From Caballeronia peredens (GTDB lineage: Bacteria > Pseudomonadota > Gammaproteobacteria > Burkholderiales > Burkholderiaceae): DNA of 64,000 bases. This document shows, one piece after another, positions 56,154 to 64,000 of the stretch. The stretch is taken from the NCBI GenBank assembly GCA_001544595.2, contig FCOH02000013.1, positions 1 to 64,000 on the forward strand. The letters run 5' to 3'. The notes beneath the pieces are model-generated. The model saw only the letters and a list, made by a program, of their open reading frames with translations. It was not told the DNA's origin and searched no databases. Every line of letters begins with the position of its first letter. Position 1 is the first letter of the stretch. The translations under genes and the position numbers were made by a program.

Positions 56154-56335
56154 CAGCGTTTCGCGAGCTCTTTTATTGCGGCGTTGTGCGTAGAGATTAC
56201 CTTGCCGATGGCTTCCGAAACGCGCGCACGGGCCTCGGGCGTGGACATGTCCACCGTGTTCTTTGAGCGAGGTGAGATCTTGACGCGGGGAGGAATCGCG
56301 TCTCTCGGTAGCCCGCCAATGGTTTTGGCTTTCAT
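56153..56335 (-). CDS. Probable antitoxin of the Doc-type module, 60 aa
   Basis: MKAKTIGGLPRDAIPPRVKI begins a 60-residue basic protein whose middle (VDMSTPEARARVSEAIGKVI) and C-terminal helix (HNAAIKELAKR) could wrap a Doc toxin. It is not recognisably Phd; no AbrB or ribbon-helix-helix motif is evident. Call as antitoxin rests on size, order and the 1-codon overlap with doc. An interrupted palindrome GTAG-N7-CTAC at 56356-56370 lies just upstream and may be its operator. Confidence 0.65.
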   Translation of the reverse strand: MKAKTIGGLPRDAIPPRVKISPRSKNTVDMSTPEARARVSEAIGKVISTHNAAIKELAKR

Positions 56336-56395
56336 TTGACTCGTCCGTGCTAAATGTAGCGATATTCTACCTATAACAGCGAAACGAAGTCTCTT

Positions 56396-57259
56396 CTACA
56401 TCGAAGGCGCGATCACCACCGTTGCCGTCGTCCCCGCCGACAGCAGCACGCCGGCCGGCACGTCATCGATATGCACCCGCACCGGCACGCGTTGCGCGAG
56501 CCGCACCCAGTTGAAGGTCGGGTTCACGTCCGCGAGCAGTTCGCGGCTCTGCGGATTGTCGCGATCGTAGATGCCGCGCGAAATGCTCTCCACGTGTCCT
56601 TTCAGCTCGCCGCCGCTCATCAGGCGGATCGACGCACGGTCGCCCACGCGCACGTGCGGCAGCTTCGTTTCCTCGAAGTAGCCGTACACCCAGAACGAAT
56701 GACTGTCGACGATCGCCAGTTTCGCCGCGCCCGCCGTCGCGTAATCGCCGCGGAACACGTTCAGGTTCGTCACGTAGCCGTCCACCGGCGAATACACCTT
56801 CGTGCGCTCGAGATTGAGCTTTGCGGCATCGAGCGCCGCTTGCGCCTGCTGCAACTGAGCTTCGGCGGTCGATGCGGTCTGCAGCGCGTTCTCGCGCGCT
56901 TCCTTCGACACGACGAGACTGTCCATGTCGGCGCGGCGCACGGCGTCCGCACGGCGCATGCGCAACTCGGCCGCGCGTGCCGCGACGTTCGCCTGCGCCT
57001 GCTCGACCGCGATCTGATAGTGCGACGGATCGATTTCCATCAGCAGATCGCCTTTTTTCACGAGCTGATTATCGTGCACCGGCAACTGCACGACTGCGCC
57101 CGACACGTCCGGCGCCACGTTGACGACGTCCGCGCGCACGCGGCCATCGCGCGTCCACGGCTCGTCCATGTAATGCACCCACAGCACGCGTCCGATGACG
57201 AGCGCGACGGCAAAGATGGCGATCGTCAGTATGAGACCGATGATTTTCCTGAGAACCAT
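56396..57259 (-). CDS. HlyD/AaeA-type periplasmic adaptor
   Basis: A 287-residue membrane fusion protein. One N-terminal helix (about 6-28), then biotinyl-lipoyl and coiled-coil parts (EQAQANVAARAAELRMRRAD, LQQAQAALDAAKLNLERTKV) and VYSPVDGYVTNLNVFRGDYA. It bridges the FUSC-type inner-membrane pump and the outer-membrane channel. Last gene of the operon; the family matches AaeA (p-hydroxybenzoate efflux). Confidence 0.92.
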   Translation of the reverse strand: MVLRKIIGLILTIAIFAVALVIGRVLWVHYMDEPWTRDGRVRADVVNVAPDVSGAVVQLPVHDNQLVKKGDLLMEIDPSHYQIAVEQAQANVAARAAELRMRRADAVRRADMDSLVVSKEARENALQTASTAEAQLQQAQAALDAAKLNLERTKVYSPVDGYVTNLNVFRGDYATAGAAKLAIVDSHSFWVYGYFEETKLPHVRVGDRASIRLMSGGELKGHVESISRGIYDRDNPQSRELLADVNPTFNWVRLAQRVPVRVHIDDVPAGVLLSAGTTATVVIAPSM

Positions 57260-57298
57260 GATGCAACTCTTTTTCGGCTTGTATGAATGATGAACCGC

Positions 57299-57502
57299 TC
57301 AGCGATACGCGATGAGCCCGAGCGTCCCGCAGATGCACACGAGCAGGCTCGCGCGAAACAGCGCGGGATGCCAGACCACGCGGTAGAGGCCGGTCAGCGC
57401 GAGCACGCGGTCGACGACCCAGGTGATCATCGCGCCGGCGATGAAGAGCAGAAGGATCGTCGGCACATAGGCTTCGAAGATCGCGACGTTACGCGGCAGC
57501 AT
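57299..57502 (-). CDS. DUF1656 membrane protein (AaeX-like)
   Basis: A 67-residue protein with two hydrophobic helices (about 13-30 and 45-63): MLPRNVAIFEAYVPTILLLF. DUF1656 genes always accompany FUSC/HlyD efflux pairs; role unknown, perhaps assembly. ATG at 57502 overlaps the end of the FUSC gene by 14 bp. Confidence 0.9.
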   Translation of the reverse strand: MLPRNVAIFEAYVPTILLLFIAGAMITWVVDRVLALTGLYRVVWHPALFRASLLVCICGTLGLIAYR

Positions 57503-59699
57503 GGGGCGCTCCTTCGGACGTGGGTTGGCGCGCGGGCGCAAACGGCGCGGACGGCGCAAACGGCGCGAACGGCGATTCGTGATCGAGCAGCGCGGTACGG
57601 ATCAGATGCAGATGACTCACGATGCGCTGCAGCCGGTGCCGTTCCTCGCGCGGTTCGGCGGATGCGGCGAGCAGAGCCTGCGTGTCGCCGATCGCGCGTT
57701 CGGCCGCGGCGAGGGCGGCGTGAAAGCGCGCGGCCTTCGGCCGGTCGAAAAGCCGCGCGACGGCATCGAGCGTCGCGTCGACCGAGCGGCGCCAGGGCAT
57801 CGGCGCGGCATGGCGCGGCGCGTTCGCGAGCCCGGCGATTTCGCGCCGCAGATCGATCACGGCATTGCCGAATTCGAGCACCGCGAAAAGCCATTGCAGC
57901 GCGTCGCGTTGCAGATCGGGGCGGCCGGCGGCGAGTGCGTTGATCTGTGCGAGCAGATCGCGCGTGCGGCTTTCGAGGTGCGTCGTGAGCGTGGCGAGAC
58001 GGCCGCGGCGCGCGCTCACGACTTCGCGGCGCAGGTCGCCGAGCAGCAGATGCCGCAGCCACGGGGCATCGGTCGGCAGGAGCACGGCGAAGGCGATCGC
58101 CGCGACGATCATCGACAGCACCAGCGCGATCGCATCGTTCATGAAGCCGGTCGGATCGTAGTGGACGAGATTGTCCGGCCCCGCGAGAAAGCAGAAGAAG
58201 ATGCAATAGCCGATACCCACGCCCGCGAGCGCGCGCCGCGTGCTCAGATACGCGCCGAGCAAAAGCGCGGGCGCGAGCGCGGCGCACATCAGCACGAAGC
58301 CGTCGATGTGCGGAAACACGCCGAACACGACGATCATCCCGGTGACCGTGGCGAGCGTCGTGCCGAGCGCCATCTGCGCGGACATGAGCGACGGACGCGG
58401 CGACGACGACGCGAGCGCGCAGACCGCCGCCGCGTTGAGCACCATCGTGCCGCCGCTCGGCCACGCGGTTTCGAGCCAGAACGCGGACAGAACGAACATC
58501 ACGACCGCGCCGCGCAGGCCGGATATGCCCGCCGCGAACAGGTTGGTCTTCGGCACGTAGCGCGCGATCCAGCGCTCGCGTTCATGCGACGGCGCACTCA
58601 GCGACGCATAGGTGTCGGCGTAGGCGAGCATGTCGTCGACGAAGCGGTACAGCAGTTCGGCCGCCGTATCGAATTCGAGTTGCGCGAAATCCGGATTCGC
58701 TTCGAGCGCGCTGCGCGCCGCGCGCACGCGCTTGGGCAGTGCGGCCTTGAACTCGCGCAACTGGGCGGCGGCGCGTGCGGCGTCGGCGGCGTTCTTCACC
58801 GGTTCGCCCGATACGGAAAAAAGCGGCGGCACTTCGCGGAAGAACGGTTCGAGCGCGGCGATCGTCGTGGACGACGCGTTCTCGCGCAGCCGGTTCATCA
58901 ACTGATGCAGCGCGTGAAAGCGCGTCGACGCGCTCATGAATTCGCTGTTCAGACGCGCGAGCCGTCCGCCGCGCCTGCGCGACTCGGGATCTTCGAACAC
59001 GGCGACACTGCGCGCCGCCTCGAAGCCGACGATGTCCGACACGAACGCGAGATTGGTCCGCTCGATCTGCGCGCGTTCCATATTGCCCGACAGCGCGCGA
59101 CACACGTAGTCGACGAACTCCGTGAAGCGGCGCCGCACCGTGCTGCGAACCTGTTCGCCCGCATGCTGCGGAAAGACGAGCGCGCTCACGGCGCCCGCGC
59201 ACACGATGCCGAGCGTCACTTCGCCGACGCGGGTCAGCGCCGAGAGATACGCGCCGTCCGGATGCTGCGCCGCCGGAATGCCGATCAGCGCGGCCGTGTA
59301 GCCCGCGAGCACGAAGCCGTACGAGCGGAAGTTGCGGTTGCGCGCCGCGCCCGCCGTACAGATGCCGACCCACAGCGCCGTCGCCGAGAGAAACAGCACC
59401 GGCTGCTGCGAGAACAGACTGATGAAGATCATCATTACGACGAGGCCGACCATCGTGCCGCAGAAACGGTAGAAGCTCTTCGCGAGCACCATGCCGCTTT
59501 GCGGCTGCATCACGACGAACACGGTGGTCATCGCGGTGCGCGGCTGCTGCATGTCGAGCCGCATCGCGATCCAGAGCGACAGCAGCGCCGCGAGCACGGC
59601 CTTGAAGATATAGACCCACGCGAGGCCGTCCGTGCGCGCCCATTCGAGCAAAGCCAGTTTGAGCGACGGACGTTCGATGAGCGTAGCGGGCGTCGACAT
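57489..59699 (-). CDS. FUSC-family aromatic acid efflux pump (AaeB-like)
   Basis: A 736-residue inner-membrane protein. Two blocks of about five to six helices each (about 27-165 and 375-545) flank soluble regions, as in AaeB/YccS. Conserved sites: VVMQPQSGMVLAKSFYRF and GVGIGYCIFFCFLAGPDN. Relatives expel p-hydroxybenzoate, fusaric acid and other aromatics. It begins 2 bp after the outer-membrane factor stop. Confidence 0.92.
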   Translation of the reverse strand: MSTPATLIERPSLKLALLEWARTDGLAWVYIFKAVLAALLSLWIAMRLDMQQPRTAMTTVFVVMQPQSGMVLAKSFYRFCGTMVGLVVMMIFISLFSQQPVLFLSATALWVGICTAGAARNRNFRSYGFVLAGYTAALIGIPAAQHPDGAYLSALTRVGEVTLGIVCAGAVSALVFPQHAGEQVRSTVRRRFTEFVDYVCRALSGNMERAQIERTNLAFVSDIVGFEAARSVAVFEDPESRRRGGRLARLNSEFMSASTRFHALHQLMNRLRENASSTTIAALEPFFREVPPLFSVSGEPVKNAADAARAAAQLREFKAALPKRVRAARSALEANPDFAQLEFDTAAELLYRFVDDMLAYADTYASLSAPSHERERWIARYVPKTNLFAAGISGLRGAVVMFVLSAFWLETAWPSGGTMVLNAAAVCALASSSPRPSLMSAQMALGTTLATVTGMIVVFGVFPHIDGFVLMCAALAPALLLGAYLSTRRALAGVGIGYCIFFCFLAGPDNLVHYDPTGFMNDAIALVLSMIVAAIAFAVLLPTDAPWLRHLLLGDLRREVVSARRGRLATLTTHLESRTRDLLAQINALAAGRPDLQRDALQWLFAVLEFGNAVIDLRREIAGLANAPRHAAPMPWRRSVDATLDAVARLFDRPKAARFHAALAAAERAIGDTQALLAASAEPREERHRLQRIVSHLHLIRTALLDHESPFAPFAPSAPFAPARQPTSEGAPHAAA

Positions 59700-59701
59700 G
59701 C

Positions 59702-61213
59702 TCAGTTCCGTGCCCGGCTGAGCGGTCCGATGTGCTTCGACGGCGCGAGCGCCGTCTGCTCCGGCCCGTTCGACGGATCGTCGATGCCGCCGCCGAGCGC
59801 GGAGGTGAGCGTCGCGTAGGCGGCGAGCCGTTGCGCCCGCACGCGCGCCTGACCGTCCTGCGCTTTCAGAAGCTGCGTCTGCGCGATGAGCACGTTCAGG
59901 TAATCGGTGAGGCCGCGCTTGTAGCCTTCGTTGGCGAGATCGTAATTCTTGCGCGCGGCGGCGACGGACCGGCCGGAGGCGTCGAGCTGCGTGTCGAGCG
60001 ACTGCACGCGCACGACCTGATCGGCGATATCCTTCAGCGCGCCGACGAGCGTCGCGTTGTAATGATCGACCGCCTGATCGTATTGCGCCGATGCCGCGCC
60101 GAGCTGCGCACGCAGGCGTCCGCCCTCGAAGATCGGCAGCGAGATCGCCGGACCGAAGCTGTAGCCCGACGCCTTGCTCGTCAGAAAGCTCAGCAGCGCG
60201 CCGCCCGCGAACGCCTGCGTGAGCGAGGCGGCGAGATTGATGTTCGGATAGAACCCGGCCTTCGCGACGTCGATGCCGCGCGCCTCGGCCGCCACCATCC
60301 AGCGCGCCGCGACGATGTCGGGCCGATGGCCGACCAGTTCCGCCGGCAGCGCGGAAGGCAGCGGCAGCGGCGTCGCGAGCGACAAGGCCGGACGGGTCAG
60401 CGCTTCGCCCGCGCCGGGACCTTCGCCCGCGAGCGCGGCCAACTGATGGCGCGCAAGCTGGATTTCTTCCTTGTAGACATCGACCTGACGCTCGTATTCG
60501 GGCAGCGGCGCTTCGGCCTGACTCACTTCGAGCTGCGTGCCGAGACCGCCCTTCAGGCGCCGCCGCGCCAGATCAGCGATGCGCTGCTGCTGTTCGAGCG
60601 TGTCCTGCGCGATGTCGAGCAGCGCGAACGCCTGCGAAAAGCCGATATACGCGCGCACGACGTTCGTCTCGAGCTCGAGCTGCGCGGCGCGGGCATCGGC
60701 GGCGCGCACATGGGCCACATCGAGCGCGCGTTCCGCGTTGTTGTCGTCGCGGCCCCAGAGGTCGAGGTTGTAGGACAGGTTGAGGCCGGCGGTGTTGTCC
60801 CAGGTCGTCGCGTCGGCGAACGGGCCTGGGCCGTAGAAATCGTTGTTCGGCCAGTTCTTGCGCGAGACGCTCATCGCGGCGTCCAGGTGCGGATACAGCT
60901 CCGAGCGCGCAATGCCCGCCTGCTCGTGCGCCTCGCGCACGCGCGCCGCCGCCATCGCGAGCGTGGGATTGCCGCTGGTCGAGCGCGCGATCCACTGATC
61001 GAGTTGCGGGTCGCGATAGGCGCGCCACCATTCCTGCGCCGGCCATTGAGCATCGGCGTTGGCGGCCCGAATGGCACTGCCGACATCGAGCGTCGCTGCA
61101 TCCTTGATCGAATCCTGAGGCGCGATCTTGCCGGTGCTCGCGCACCCCGCAATTGTTAAGATTGCTGTAAGAGCTGCGGCTGAAGCAGTCTTACTGAACA
61201 CTCGCCCTCGCAC
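59702..61213 (-). CDS. NodT-family outer-membrane efflux lipoprotein, GTG start
   Basis: A 503-residue TolC/OprM-type channel. Signal with lipobox TIAGC (Cys24); long alpha-helical hairpins (RVREAHEQAGIARSELYPHL, ALLDIAQDTLEQQQRIADLA) and the repeat GHRPDIVAARWMVAAEARGI. It forms the outer-membrane duct for the pump. GTG at 61213 follows GGGAG; it leads the four-gene operon and is divergent from the LysR gene. Confidence 0.93.
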   Translation of the reverse strand: MRGRVFSKTASAAALTAILTIAGCASTGKIAPQDSIKDAATLDVGSAIRAANADAQWPAQEWWRAYRDPQLDQWIARSTSGNPTLAMAAARVREAHEQAGIARSELYPHLDAAMSVSRKNWPNNDFYGPGPFADATTWDNTAGLNLSYNLDLWGRDDNNAERALDVAHVRAADARAAQLELETNVVRAYIGFSQAFALLDIAQDTLEQQQRIADLARRRLKGGLGTQLEVSQAEAPLPEYERQVDVYKEEIQLARHQLAALAGEGPGAGEALTRPALSLATPLPLPSALPAELVGHRPDIVAARWMVAAEARGIDVAKAGFYPNINLAASLTQAFAGGALLSFLTSKASGYSFGPAISLPIFEGGRLRAQLGAASAQYDQAVDHYNATLVGALKDIADQVVRVQSLDTQLDASGRSVAAARKNYDLANEGYKRGLTDYLNVLIAQTQLLKAQDGQARVRAQRLAAYATLTSALGGGIDDPSNGPEQTALAPSKHIGPLSRARN

Positions 61214-61322
61214 GATTCACTCCCGGATTCGAATTAGACACCAGGAGACCATTATATTTTTGCGAGGATTGTCGAATAACCAGTAACGATGCAAAGCATT
61301 TTTACAATGAGTGTGATAATCG

Positions 61323-61343
61323 TTGTTGCGGAACGTGCAACAA
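61323..61343. promoter_or_regulatory. LysR-type operator between pump operon and regulator
   Basis: Perfect 7-7-7 palindrome TTGTTGC-N7-GCAACAA containing T-N11-A, the LysR-box pattern, 38 bp before the regulator's ATG in the 168-bp divergent gap. Confidence 0.65.
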
Positions 61344-61381
61344 TTCTGTTCAAGAAAGGTTCTTAAAGTCGGATCAGCGTC

Positions 61382-62320
61382 ATGGATACGCTTCAAAACA
61401 TGCGTGTGTTCGTGCGCGTCGTGGAGGCAGGCAGCTTCACGGCGGCCGCTCAGCATCTCAATACGACGACGGCGTACGCGTCGCGGGCCATTTCGGATCT
61501 CGAAGCGCATTTGCGTACGCGCCTGCTCAATCGCACGACGCGGCGCATCGCGCTCACCGAAGCGGGCGAGCGCTATCTGCAGCGCTGCGAGCAGATCCTG
61601 GCCTATGTGGATCAGGCCGAAGCCGAGGCGAGCGACGCCCACGCGCGTCCGTCCGGCAAGCTCAAGGTCCACTCGATGACGAGCTTCGGCCAGCATTACA
61701 TCGTGCCGATGATTTCGCGCTATCAGCAGCGCCATCCTTCCGTGCAGGTGGACCTGACGCTCGCGCAGCGCGTGCCGGACCTGCTCGACGAAGGCTACGA
61801 CGTGTCGGTCGTGCTCGCCTCCGATCTGCCCGATTCCGGGCTCGTGTCGGCGCGGCTCGGCTCGGTGTTCAGCATCGCGTGCGCGTCGCCGGCCTATATC
61901 GACAAGCACGGCGCGCCGCACGTGCTTTCCGACCTCGTGCGCCACACCTGCCTGCATCTGATGACGCCGGTGTTTCCGCCGGACCGCTGGGTGTTCGACG
62001 GCCCGAACGGTCAGGAAACGGTGAGCCTCGGCCCGTCGACCTTCACGGTGAACGTCGCGGAAGCGATGGTCGTCGCGATTCGCGAGAGCATGGGCATCGG
62101 CGTGCTGCCGACATCTTCGGCGCTGCCGGGTCTGCGCGCGGGCACGCTCGTGCGCGTGCTGCCGCAGTACACGATGCAGGAACTGAACGTCTACGCGCTG
62201 TATCCGTCGCGCCAGTATCTCGACGCGAAAATCCGCACATGGGTCGAATTCCTGCGCGAGGCGCTGCCCGACACGCTCGCCGCCGATGCCGAGTCGCTGA
62301 AGGAATTCGTCGTCATCTGA
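61382..62320 (+). CDS. LysR-family regulator of the efflux operon (AaeR-like)
   Basis: A 312-residue LysR-type regulator. HTH: FTAAAQHLNTTTAYASRAIS at about residues 18-37; RLLNRTTRRIALTEAGERYL; effector domain from about 90. ATG at 61382 gives MDTLQNMRVFVRVVEAGSF. Divergent position and the operator at 61323-61343 suggest it controls the pump genes, as AaeR does aaeXAB. Effector likely an aromatic carboxylic acid, by family. Confidence 0.92.
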   Translation: MDTLQNMRVFVRVVEAGSFTAAAQHLNTTTAYASRAISDLEAHLRTRLLNRTTRRIALTEAGERYLQRCEQILAYVDQAEAEASDAHARPSGKLKVHSMTSFGQHYIVPMISRYQQRHPSVQVDLTLAQRVPDLLDEGYDVSVVLASDLPDSGLVSARLGSVFSIACASPAYIDKHGAPHVLSDLVRHTCLHLMTPVFPPDRWVFDGPNGQETVSLGPSTFTVNVAEAMVVAIRESMGIGVLPTSSALPGLRAGTLVRVLPQYTMQELNVYALYPSRQYLDAKIRTWVEFLREALPDTLAADAESLKEFVVI

Positions 62321-62443
62321 CGGACGGACGAATGCGCGTTGTTACGAAAAAAGCGGCGGCGCAACACTTGCTTACGCACGGTTCGTCCGCAGCTTGATAC
62401 CGTCAGCGTTCGAACCTTTGCCTCTCTTACCGGGAACAGCCAC

Positions 62444-62632
62444 ATGAGCACGCCACTTCTCCTCGCACTCGCCGCGCTCCTTACGTTGATCGCCGTTCCG
62501 GCGTCGCGCGATTTCTTCAATGCGATGCGCGCGCAATCGGAGCGCAACGCGAAGCGGCGCCTCGTGCCGATCCGGATCGACGACGAACGCGACGCGCGTG
62601 CGCGCCGCATGCGCGATCCGTACGACCGCTGA
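62444..62632 (+). CDS. Small single-helix membrane protein, 62 aa
   Basis: ATG at 62444 opens MSTPLLLALAALLTLIAVPA, one membrane helix or signal anchor, then a charged Arg/Asp/Glu-rich tail (RNAKRRLVPIRIDDERDARA). Ribosome site is modest (GGGAAC). A longer in-frame start upstream is rejected because it reads through the LysR 3' region. No family recognised. Confidence 0.6.
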   Translation: MSTPLLLALAALLTLIAVPASRDFFNAMRAQSERNAKRRLVPIRIDDERDARARRMRDPYDR

Positions 62633-62652
62633 GTTTCAGCGTCGGCGGGTGC

Positions 62653-63363
62653 TCAGAGCAGCGACTCCAGCGGCTCGATGAGCCGCGGTTCGTCGTTGGT
62701 CGCGCGATTCACGTCGCTCGATACGCGATGCCAGACGAAGTGCGACGCCGGCACGCCGTCCGATCTGATTGACGCAGCCAGGTCTTCCGGCGACATGTCG
62801 GGATCGAGCCAGCGGCGCGCGGCGGCGGGCGCGAACACGAGTGGACGACGATCGTGCACGTCCACGAGTCCTTCGTCCGCCGCCGCCGTCACGATGACGA
62901 AGCCCGCGCCGGGCGCAGCGGCGTCTTCATCGCGCATGATGCTTGTGAGCGCGGCGAGATACATCGGCTCGCCGTCGGCGCGCTGAATGAAATACGGCTG
63001 CTTGAAGGGTTTCGCGGCCGGATCGGCGGGACGCGGCTCGATGCGCCATTCGAACCAGCCGTCGGCCGGCACGAGAATGCGCGCCTTTTTCCACAGATGC
63101 TTGAAATACGCGCTCGTCGCCGCGGTCTCTACGCGCGCGTTGATCGTCTGCGGCAATTTCTTCTGGATGGCCCACGGCGGGCAGTAGCCCCAGTGCACCG
63201 CGCGAATGGTTTCGTCTGGATAGACAGCGAGCGGATGCGTGCCGGGCGACAGGTTGTAGCCGGGCCGCCGGTCGGCGGCATCCACGAGCACGAACGGGTT
63301 TCTCAGATGCAGGCGTTGCGCGTAATGCATCGGCAGTCGGTACTGGCTGATTCGGCCGCACAT
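62653..63363 (-). CDS. SRAP-domain protein (YedK/HMCES), abasic-site crosslinker
   Basis: A 236-residue SRAP protein. The Met is removed to expose the catalytic Cys2 (MCGRISQYRL), which forms a thiazolidine with abasic sites in single-stranded DNA. Other active-site residues: Asn in INARVETAA, Glu in PADGWFEWRI, and His in DVHDRRPLVF. ATG at 63363 is fixed by the Cys2 requirement; the longer frame would bury it. Cytosolic DNA repair. Confidence 0.95.
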   Translation of the reverse strand: MCGRISQYRLPMHYAQRLHLRNPFVLVDAADRRPGYNLSPGTHPLAVYPDETIRAVHWGYCPPWAIQKKLPQTINARVETAATSAYFKHLWKKARILVPADGWFEWRIEPRPADPAAKPFKQPYFIQRADGEPMYLAALTSIMRDEDAAAPGAGFVIVTAAADEGLVDVHDRRPLVFAPAAARRWLDPDMSPEDLAASIRSDGVPASHFVWHRVSSDVNRATNDEPRLIEPLESLL

Positions 63364-63456
63364 GGCGTTCCTCCGCAAAGTCCAACACGGTTCCGTGCTG
63401 CTGGTTCGTCGTGGCCGGTTCGTCGGGCTTTGGTCGCGACTCGTTTGTCGCGGCGC

Positions 63457-64000
63457 CTAGATCTCGACGACCTTGTCCCACGCGAACTGCTCGTTTTCCC
63501 AGCGTCCGCTGCGACGGTCGAAGTAGCCGCGCGGATTGCACACGACGCGCGTGCCATCCACGACATAATCGAACGACGTATGCGTATGCCCGTGAATCCA
63601 CAGCGATGCGGGCGCGCGCGCAAGCGACGGCAAATGATTGACGAAGCCCGCCGACACGACATCTTCCGCATAGCGCGGCGCGAGACTTTCGCGCAGCGGC
63701 GCATGATGCGTGACGACGATCGTTTGTCCCGCAAACGGCTTCGCCAGTTCGCCTTCGAGCCACGCGCGCGCCTGCTCATGTAGCGCGAGCGAGTCGTCGG
63801 GTGCGAATTCGCGCGGTTCGCCGTCCGGTTCCGGCCAGGAAAGCTGGATCAGGCCGCGATAGTCGAGCATCGCTTTCGCGCAGGCCGCTTTCGCCTGGGC
63901 GAGCGCGTCGGCGCTCGAGCCGAACAGCGCGAAGTCGGTCCAGAGCGTCGTGCCGAGCACGCGCCATGCGCCCCGGCGATCGACCAGCGCCGCGTTGTTC
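63457..64000 (-). CDS. Metallophosphoesterase, 5' end cut by the window
   Basis: The frame runs off the right edge: upstream of an in-frame GTG at 63960 it continues without stop (NNAALVDRRGAWRVLGTTLW). The visible about 181 residues hold the C-terminal calcineurin-type motifs VVTHHAPL and WIHGHTHTSFDY, the His metal ligands of the family, and NPRGYFDR. The N-terminal D-x-H and GNHE motifs lie outside the window. Substrate unknown. Confidence 0.9.
   Translation of the reverse strand, partial: NNAALVDRRGAWRVLGTTLWTDFALFGSSADALAQAKAACAKAMLDYRGLIQLSWPEPDGEPREFAPDDSLALHEQARAWLEGELAKPFAGQTIVVTHHAPLRESLAPRYAEDVVSAGFVNHLPSLARAPASLWIHGHTHTSFDYVVDGTRVVCNPRGYFDRRSGRWENEQFAWDKVVEI

Noticed and set aside
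57501..59819. 772-codon plus frame across the FUSC gene
   Set aside because: Antisense shadow; no promoter, ribosome site or family.

Overview
The window looks like a chromosomal segment of a Burkholderiaceae bacterium (Burkholderia, Paraburkholderia or Caballeronia; the genus cannot be fixed by eye). DNA is GC-rich with strong third-position bias. Family markers are the ftrABCD iron-uptake operon, a HemP/HmuP gene, a DUF2968 gene, an OmpC-type porin, class I fumarase, and the two-subunit arginine succinyltransferase (aru/ast) operon with a GlxA/AraC-type ArgR. No prophage, insertion sequence, CRISPR array or rRNA was seen. Both edges cut genes: a Gly/Tyr/Pro-rich lipoprotein at 1 and a metallophosphoesterase at 64000.

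Layout. 1-4.7 kb: lipoprotein, a small membrane protein, tyrB and uvrB. 4.8-17 kb is an iron neighbourhood: ftrABCD plus a GlcG/HbpS-like haem-binding gene, hemP, tonB-exbB-exbD, bfd and bfr, with four candidate Fur boxes; DUF1857, OsmC, pirin with a divergent LysR gene, and murI are interspersed. 17-25 kb: fumarase, a YqhA membrane protein, an EamA exporter, acetyl-CoA synthetase, and a DUF4212/sodium-solute symporter pair. 25.2-36.6 kb: tRNA-Ser(GGA), then a patchwork of small or poorly known genes (CHAD protein beside a Pit phosphate transporter, a histone-H1-like Lys/Ala-rich protein, a lipoprotein phosphodiesterase, DUF2968, KTSC, PRC-barrel, RNase H-like, SDR) with short tandem repeats and a long imperfect palindrome. 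36.7-43.4 kb: porin, LysE exporter, initiator tRNA-fMet, rpsU, ferredoxin-yigZ, GNAT, a CSS-EAL phosphodiesterase and an orphan gene.

43.7-55.5 kb is a complete arginine uptake and catabolism module: ABC permeases and ATPase (hisQ-hisM-hisP type), ArgR, then astC-aruF-aruG-astD-astB-astE, ending with the periplasmic binding protein argT. Together they import basic amino acids and convert arginine to glutamate and succinate through the arginine succinyltransferase pathway. A candidate ArgR half-site lies before astC. 55.7-56.3 kb holds a Doc-family toxin with a short unrecognised partner. 56.4-62.3 kb is an aromatic-acid-type efflux operon (OMF, FUSC, DUF1656, HlyD) with a divergent LysR regulator and a LysR-like operator. 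The end holds a small membrane protein, an SRAP-family DNA-protein crosslink protein and the cut metallophosphoesterase.

Start codons were re-chosen for many genes from ribosome-binding sites, family N-termini and overlaps; several are GTG or TTG.
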